A stretch of DNA of 64,000 nucleotides from Albifimbria verrucaria (lineage: Eukaryota > Ascomycota > Sordariomycetes > Hypocreales > Stachybotryaceae), in contig JAHREC010000009.1 in the NCBI GenBank assembly GCA_020081605.1, forward strand, positions 2,418,001 through 2,482,000. Reading direction: 5' to 3'. Below the pieces are notes generated by a model, which was given only the letters and a program-made list of their open reading frames with translations, was not told the DNA's origin and did not search any database. The translations under genes were made by a program, and so were the position numbers. Of the stretch, positions 57,742 to 64,000 are shown piece after piece. How positions within the stretch are numbered: the stretch's first letter is position 1; each line of letters starts with the position of its first letter.

Positions 57742-59487
57742 TTAGCTAACGCTAGGCGGAGCGAGGTTGCTCGGGGACCGCAGCTGCCCGCAACCCTTGT
57801 CCAAATAGCCTCCTCCACTAGATTCCAACTCCATCGGCGTAACGGGTCCGGGGCTCCCTAGAGGCGCGAGCTTTGGTGAATGAGGTTTGTGTGTCCCCGA
57901 TGTGGGAAACGGAAATCCTTCATGGGCTTCCCTTTCAGCAGTATACTCGACGGAGACGCGCTCTTCGCCGAGGTACCCAAGGCCATGGACGCCTGTGCAA
58001 CCATGTCGCGCTGATACTGCAACATCCTGCGGCGCAACTCGGCTTCAGTGGCCTTTTTGGGAGAGGAAGGGCTTTCCTGCATCGAGTCCGGGGATTTGAT
58101 GGACCAGGCAGGCTCGGGCATGGAAGCTTGGGAATTCTGGCGGCTCTTGTTGCGGTGCTCGTAGTTTGAAGGATAATACTTACCCATGGGCAAGGGGTGT
58201 CGTGGAACCCGGCGGGATAGTAGGATGCTACGGGCATGTTCCCATCCACAATGGCGGCGGTTGCGGGGGATGAAGCAAGTTGCGATTGTCGTGCATAGGG
58301 CTAGACTCTGCAGCCAAGGTGATTGACCTGTGGCGGGCAAGCTTGGAGTCTTGGTAGAAGGGATGTGGGCGATGGACGCGTGCCTTGGGATCCTCATGCA
58401 AGGGAAAGTAGCCTCTAGGGGTTTGAATGTCAGTTTCTGGGGTCGAGTTGAACGAAGAGAATGCACAGCAGGAAGAGGACTCCTTACCCAGGTAAATCTC
58501 CTCGAGCGGACAGTGGTTCTGGCGGAGTGTTGCAAGAAGCGGATTTGGATTTGTGGGTGGATTTTGGAAGTTCAATGGCAATAGGGCGGCTTTGCGAGGA
58601 TTTTGATGACAGGGACGAGGATACGTCATGGTTGTCTAAGCGGAAAAACAAATGGCATGTTAGCAGGCCCGTTTTCTTTAATGACCATGTTTGGCAAAAA
58701 AAAACAGGAACCGGAAGACTAGGGGTTCCAAAACGGAAAGGCTTCCGGGGCCAGACAAGCCGAGGGAAGCGTGCAAGGCGTGGTAGGGCCATTGTGAGGC
58801 CCAGCAAAAATACCCCGCGATGGCTTGGCAGGGTGGTTCGTCTCGGTGCAGCTAGAGCCTCGGAGGGCTTAGCCTTGGCCGTGTGGCGACGGACACTTGG
58901 CCGTACCCGCGCCGCCAATGCCGTGTAATACGAGAGAAATGAAGTAGAAAAATAAGGAGAAAAAAAAAAGAAAGAAAAAAATAAAAACAACAGAGGAACA
59001 GAATTAGGAGACGAAGAAGGAAAAAGGAGAGAGAAAAAAGAAAGAAAGAAAAAAAGAAAAGAAAACGAGGACTAGTGAAGAAAGAACAAAAAGGAAATGA
59101 AAAAGAGAAAAAAGGACAGGGAGGGGCTTCTTTGCAAAGGACAGACTGCTTGTCGCTCACCTTTGTTGGATACTCGTTCGTCAAACCCGGGAAAGCCTGG
59201 CGTGTTCGGCGCCGACGTCACAAAATCGCCCGCGTCTTCGGACCTGACGCTATTGTTGGAGGCTAGCGACAAGTCCGACGAGTTGGAGAGGGTGCGGCCG
59301 GGGAGCCCGGGACGGCATCGGGGCGACAGGAAGGGGAGGGCTTGAAGGATCGTGCGAAGCTGGCCATGGCTATCGGTTCGGCGGGTGCTTCGTCCGGAGC
59401 GAGGGATACGTTCATGCCACGGGTGCAGCCCTCCGTAGGCGGAGAGACATGCTTCGACGCCTCTGCACGAATCTGGGAGCCAGCCAC
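57742..59487 (-). CDS. conserved fungal protein of unknown function, three exons, four frameshifts
   Basis: Exons 59487-59161, 58635-58488 and 58414-57742, with introns 58636-59160 (525 bp) and 58415-58487. The first exon has RTLSNSSDLSLASNNSVRSE and FVTSAPNTPGFPGFDERVSN. The second has CNTPPEPLSARGDLPG, spliced to GYFPLHEDPKARVHRPHPF. The third has VASYYPAGFHDTPLPMGKYY, then AELRRRMLQYQRDMVAQASM and KLAPLGSPGPVTPMELE. Breaks equal to one missing base occur at GGGG (59333-59336), GGGGG (58265-58269), GGGG (58194-58197) and CCC (57930-57932). Corrected length is 383 residues, or 359 from the Met at 59415. The protein is Ser/Pro-rich and largely disordered with one short helix. I recognise the pattern as common to filamentous ascomycetes, with no known role. 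Confidence 0.7.
58928..59112 (+). repeat. polypurine (A/G-rich) tract within a long intron
   Basis: About 185 bases that are almost only A and G on the plus strand (polypyrimidine on the gene strand), with runs of 8-10 A, located in the 525-bp intron of the gene above. Confidence 0.85.
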
Positions 59488-62400
59488 CCGTCAACGGGTT
59501 GCTTTGGAGGGGCAGCCTCGGTCGAATGGCTTTGCCTTAGGCGCGCGTGTGTGGTGTAGCCGACCGGATAAATTGCTCTGGTGATCCCCTGCACGCAGTA
59601 GAGCAGGCTGTCCTGATGTTAATGGTTGCCGTCCGGAATGAGAGCGGCGGGAAGATGAAGACGAGGGCGAGGACGCCGTCGGGCAGGTAAAAAATGACGA
59701 TGGTATGGCTGATATCGTATACGGCCAAGGAAGGGTTGTTGTCACGGACAGGAATGTCAAACCATCGGAAACAAGAAAAATCCCATGGGTGAAAGAAAGG
59801 GAAAAGAAAAGAAAAGCGGACAAGGAAATGCCTCGCACGGACTTGTCTTGTTTTTGTTTTAATTTTTCCCTCCCTTGTTTGTAAGCTGGGAGGCAGCAAG
59901 AAGGTTTGTCTGATCATTGGAAAGATGATCACAAACAGAAGTGAGCGGGCGCACGCGCCTATAACAGAAAACCAGCCCATGGAAGGTTGAGACAGAGCGC
60001 TCTCCAGCTGGTGTCATAGACGGTGGGCCCCTGGAGCGCACTGCAGTCTAGGTGCAGTGGCAGAAGCTCTAGCGGACGAGTTGCAGCACAACGCACAGGG
60101 GAGGTACCCGAGGGAGGGGCTCGCGCTGCATGTGGGAAAGGTCAGTGTGTCCTGTCCTGTCCTGTCTGGCCGTCGGCTTGCAGCGCAGATGGTGGGCACG
60201 GCTACGGGCAGATCGCATGTTTGCCTCTTTCATCTCACCATGCACCTCGTCTCCGACAATGCAACGCAGCCCTCTGCCGCTGCCGTAACACGGTGCGCTC
60301 ACAACCGCACCCACGCCGTGCTGGATGACATCTCACTTTTCTTTTTGCTTTCTGCACATTTTCTTCCTAAGCGGCTGATCCTGCGCCGCTTCCTGTCTAG
60401 GTCTCTCGCTCAGGGTCTGGCATCCTCCACCACACACCCCCGTCTAGCAAACGGATCGAAGCTCCAGCCCAGCGCAACAAGCCAACATCGAACCATAGCC
60501 AGCAGCAGGCCTGGCCAAGTCCACACTTCCATCTTCCATTGGCGGGCATGGCCACCACCCCTGGCCTCTCTGCGATGGAACGTTGATGAGTCCACTCTTT
60601 CGTACCAAGGATACCGCCGACGACCTTCTTCACCAGGCTCGGCTCGGAACGTGTCCCGAGTCTCCCACACGGGCATCCTCGTCTTTTGTGCCTCATCCGT
60701 CGTGACCGACAGGTCTCGAGAAAAAAAAAAACCACTTCTTCAAAGGTCGCCCTTCTGCTCTGCTCTACGCACCGTTGCCAAGTCCACCGGGCTGACTACT
60801 AGCCTGGTAAAAGTCCCATCAACACGCCAAATCCCATGTAGATCCCTGGCATGCCTACATCTCATGGACTAATATCCCTCCCTCTCTCCGCACCCAGCAA
60901 GCCAAACGGACGCCGTAGCTACCGGCGCCAAGCCCTCTGCCCGCCTCTTACATCCATTGTTGCCATGACCTGCCTAGGTTCTGCACTGCAGTTGCAGGTT
61001 GAGCTTGCCTGCAGTTGCCCGCAGCAACTCTCGATGCATAATTCTGCTGCTACTGTCCGTATCCGGAGCGTAGCTCCAATGATACGGTTAATCTCTCGCA
61101 CTGCGCGCGGCGATCGTCCTCACCAATGACGATCACCAATCTTTGCGCAACTTTTTTTCTTTCTCTCCCCTCGCTTCGATAACCCACCGTGGTATCTCTT
61201 CCTAGGGCCCTCCCTGGCCATTATCTGGCTGGGTCTCTCATCCTGATATGCCCCAAATAACGACCGTCCACTTGAGACACACGGTAAGCGGATCGGCGGT
61301 GGGTCTCCGGATGCCCAGAAAATAGACACTGACGGTCTGTGACAACATCGCACTAGGTAGGGATTGCCACCCATCCACGGCCCAGGTTAGTGTGATCAGG
61401 AGTTACATTGTGCGGGACGGCAATTGGGTCGTTGATGGATAGGATCAATGACAACACACACCGTTAGCCAAGCGCAACACCGCAGGCGAAGCATATCGTT
61501 TTTGGGGGATGATTCTAACCTCGCGAATCTGGGGCCAGATAAGGGTCCAAGGGTCCAAGCAGGGCGCTCTCGCCTTCTGACGTATGCCGTATTTCACGCA
61601 GTATGACGGACGACCAACATGTTACTCATCACGAGGAGGGTCTAGCAAAGATCTTCGAGTGGAGATTGCTCAGCTCATTTCCAACGACAAAGCCCGATGG
61701 CATCACGACTCTGCTGCCGGATACCCACAAATGCATGGGAAAGCCGGCCTGCAGTGATCTTGCGGCTGCAAGTGCCCAAGTGTGTCTGTCGCAGCAAGGC
61801 CTTGCTTTTTCCTCTGAGTGCTTTTTTGTTTGCCATGAACGCACCCACCTCGACCTGGCCTGCAAGCATTGGGAGGAGGCGAGGCCCAGAACAACCTACG
61901 TCACACCAGCGTAACGCACCGCAATCGCCTGCAAGCAACAGCCCAAGAGGTAGGGTGGTGCTGTTGTAGGTGATGATAACCGCACTTAGCGAGCAGGACC
62001 TGTCCAAGCTGCTTATGCACCCCGCATCATGGCCAACAGACGCTTGCACACGTCGAGCGAAGAGCTCGCGCGACACCTTGTAAAATGGCTCCACGCCGAG
62101 GAGAAAGGTCGAAGCGGCGGGCAATGATGGATCCAAGCTGGAGCTAGGCGATCGCTTCCTTGTTCGCATTGTTACCTGGCCTTAGGACCAGACACCGTTC
62201 CGCCACACATCAAACTACAGCTGTTGACAGACCGCAAACAAACACCGATTTGCGCCCCAAGCTACCCGAACTTGAGCCTTGGGTTGCTAGATGTTTCCGT
62301 TTTCTGATCGTCACGCATGGCTTGTTTGCGCATCATCTATGGATTATCGCTGTATGTGGTGTCTCACATGTGATATTGGTTACGGCTAATGTAAAAGAAG

Positions 62401-62639
62401 AACAAAATAAGCTGCAAGTAACCGGCCAAAGGACAAACAGTCCGGTGTGGCGCTCCACCCCCAATTTGGTACGGGCTATTATCAAATTCCAATTTGTGAA
62501 GTTGCAGTAGTTCCCCTTTGGCTGGCCTGCAGCGGATGGTATCACGTCTCGGGGTTATTCTCCAACGGCACCTCTGCTCGCTACCACACAGTTGCTACCC
62601 GATGACCGAAGGGTGTCCAGCGGTCGTCTTCCGATTGAC
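59488..62639. other. 3.1-kb stretch without a supported gene
   Basis: GC-rich and pyrimidine-skewed sequence with several long but featureless open frames, including one of 271 codons on the plus strand (60057-60872) and one of 147 on the minus strand. None shows motifs, splice structure or coding-like composition. It probably includes the promoter and 5' UTR of the gene ending at 57742. A small (TCCTG)n repeat lies near 60150. Confidence 0.5.
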
Positions 62640-63269
62640 TCAGACGTGAGCGCGTCCAGTGAACCGGGTACGTCTCTCGCGGTGCCTCCACCAGTACGCC
62701 GTGGTAGCAAGGCCTGCGATCAACCACAGAAGTGCATTAGCGAGGTCGACCCAGACAGCATTCTTCATGCGCTTGATGCCGCCGTCACCCTCGGGATCTT
62801 CATTGATGTACATCTGCCGGCCGTCAGTCAAAATGTTACCGCCTCACACGGCGTTGGTGGACGCTACTGAAAGCGCCAACGCTGGGTGCCAGTTACATAC
62901 CTTGCCGAAGACGCCAAAGACGGCGATCCACAGGGCAAATAGAATGAAGTCCCAGATGGCGGCAAAGACGCCAAGGAGGCGGAGCACAAACGGGATAAAG
63001 TACAAGACGCATGTCACGGCAGATATGGCTCCGACCACAACGGCGTAGACCTAGAGCAAGAGACAATTTTGTTAGTCAATTGTTCTCGAATAACCAGGCC
63101 ACGGCGACTTCATAGTGCTTACCCATTTCGAATCGGTGTACTTGTTGGCTTCATTGGCGCGCTGTAGGTCCGTGCCGTAGAGACCACAGACAGTGAGAGA
63201 CAGTGCAAAGCAAAAGAAATGCACGACGGTGAAAAAGAGATAACTAAGGGCGACGTCGAAGAGCCCCAT
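62640..63269 (-). CDS. MARVEL-like four-helix membrane protein
   Basis: Exons 63269-63123, 63050-62901 and 62813-62640 join in frame into 156 residues. Introns are 63051-63122 and 62814-62900. Four membrane helices are evident: ALSYLFFTVVHFFCFALSL, VVVGAISAVTCVLYFIPFVL, FAAIWDFILFALWIAVFGVF and the last VDLANALLWLIAGLATTAYW. Between helices 3 and 4 lies an acidic loop (MYINEDPEGDGGIKRMKNA), with Trp-Asp in helix 3 as in fungal MARVEL proteins. The C-terminus is basic. The family sits in membranes and often takes part in membrane apposition or cortical domains. The frame is intact. Confidence 0.87.
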
Positions 63270-64000
63270 CTCGGCGGTGTTTAGAGAGTTGCGAGAGCGT
63301 GAATATCAGCCGGGAGCCGTGACTGAAGTCGGTGCTTTCAGGTGCAGAAGCTGTGTCTGAATTGGCGCTCGCACGAGAAAGAGAACGGACCAGAATCAGA
63401 GCAGATCGAAGCAGGCAGTTAAGGGTCTCAGAAATGGGGCAGGGTCTTATTCGATTTCCGCGATGCCCAGTTCACCGTCCAGTCCCTGGTTTGGGCTGGT
63501 GTTGGCCATGACGTCAGAAGGGCACTTGACTGGCTCGAGAGGAAATGAACCCTTGGAGATCGCTGCGCGCATGACTACAACGATTGGCTCGACTCCCTTG
63601 CCAAAAAGAGGAAGAGAGAAGAGAGAGAGAAAAAAATTCTAGACCTCTGCCGCAGTAGGGGTTCGTGAGCTAGAGAGCCTGCTTTCCTTGTTTTGGTGTG
63701 TTGAGTGCGACATACGTCAAGGACTTGGTTTTGCGCATCGCGAACATGACACCCTCAAAGTCCTGGCTTACCTTAGCTACCTACCAAGGTAGTTAAGGAC
63801 TGAAGAAAAAGAAGGACTCAAGTCAAGCTTGCCTTGTTCCTTAATTAAGTAAGCTTGCCGGAAATGGGCCCCCAAGAGGCAAGACGAGTGGACAGCGAGG
63901 GCTATTCCCAATTTGCCTTGCGCGCAAGGCAGCAAAGAATCGTTCAACCTCAGCTCAATTACCTTGCCTCACTCATTAACGAATTGCAGGTGTGCCAGGG
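63270..64000. other. intergenic, upstream of the MARVEL gene
   Basis: Contains a GA-rich run (63605-63642) and an imperfect palindrome CTTAGCTACCT/AGGTAGTTAAG at about 63771-63798. No gene supported to the window end. Confidence 0.5.

Noticed and set aside
1624..59487. Genome-wide programmed frameshifting as the explanation of the broken frames
   Set aside because: Sites share no slippery heptamer or downstream structure, vary in base and position, and would require several slips per protein; sequencing error is simpler.
59537..59980. 147-codon minus-strand open frame with hydrophobic stretches
   Set aside because: The hydrophobicity comes from a polypyrimidine strand (Phe/Leu/Ser). It lies in the likely 5' UTR of the gene ending at 57742.
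60057..60872. 271-codon plus-strand open frame
   Set aside because: No domain, signal or splice structure; Ser/Arg/His-rich text typical of chance frames in GC- and pyrimidine-skewed sequence, in the upstream region of another gene.

Overview
The window is nuclear DNA from a filamentous ascomycete (Pezizomycotina, most likely a sordariomycete and possibly Hypocreales). This rests on many short GT-AG introns (about 40-125 bp), a HET-domain gene, Zn2Cys6 regulators, CFEM and DUF7136-type secreted proteins, an AA11-like chitin-active enzyme with a C-terminal cysteine module, a fungal tyrosinase and a MARVEL protein. The genus cannot be set by eye.

Layout. The left part (1-41 kb) looks like accessory, lineage-variable sequence: the 3' end of a PDR-type ABC transporter, a DUF6536 membrane protein, a UDP-glucuronate decarboxylase-like SDR, an FAD aromatic monooxygenase, a DUF7136-like secreted protein, a YCII-like protein, a HET-domain gene, a C2H2 regulator, an alanyl-tRNA editing protein, a Zn2Cys6 regulator next to a secreted tyrosinase, an AA11-like LPMO, an acyl-CoA dehydrogenase ending in a peroxisomal AKL tripeptide, an alpha-amylase, a broken nucleotidyltransferase and a 236-bp TA-flanked MITE. 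The right part (41-64 kb) holds more conserved genes: a CFEM/GPI protein, the tRNA deaminase subunit TAD2, an atypical half-zinc-cluster regulator, a DUF2439 (Mte1/Dbl2/ZGRF1-like) repair protein, a conserved fungal protein of unknown function and a MARVEL membrane protein.

The dominant structural signal is a series of single-base indels, mostly missing bases in or beside short homopolymers, in 18 of the 28 gene models. About 28 are apparent 1-base losses and about 5 are gains. After allowing for them each model returns to one continuous frame that is a multiple of three. Essential-type genes such as TAD2 are affected, so uncorrected sequencing error is the simplest explanation rather than mass pseudogenisation. 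Ten models, including tyrosinase, alpha-amylase, CFEM, MARVEL and the SDR, splice cleanly.

The most interesting biological signals are a tandemly duplicated last intron and exon (103-104 bp period, both copies coding for 12 residues plus stop, differing only by conservative changes) in the regulator at 50-51.7 kb, the MITE at 40.4 kb, an AA11-like LPMO that seems to lack its central segment, and a Zn2Cys6 regulator beside a tyrosinase. The genes do not form one obvious pathway. The nearest to a functional group is the secreted set at 25-36 kb (regulator, tyrosinase, LPMO, amylase).
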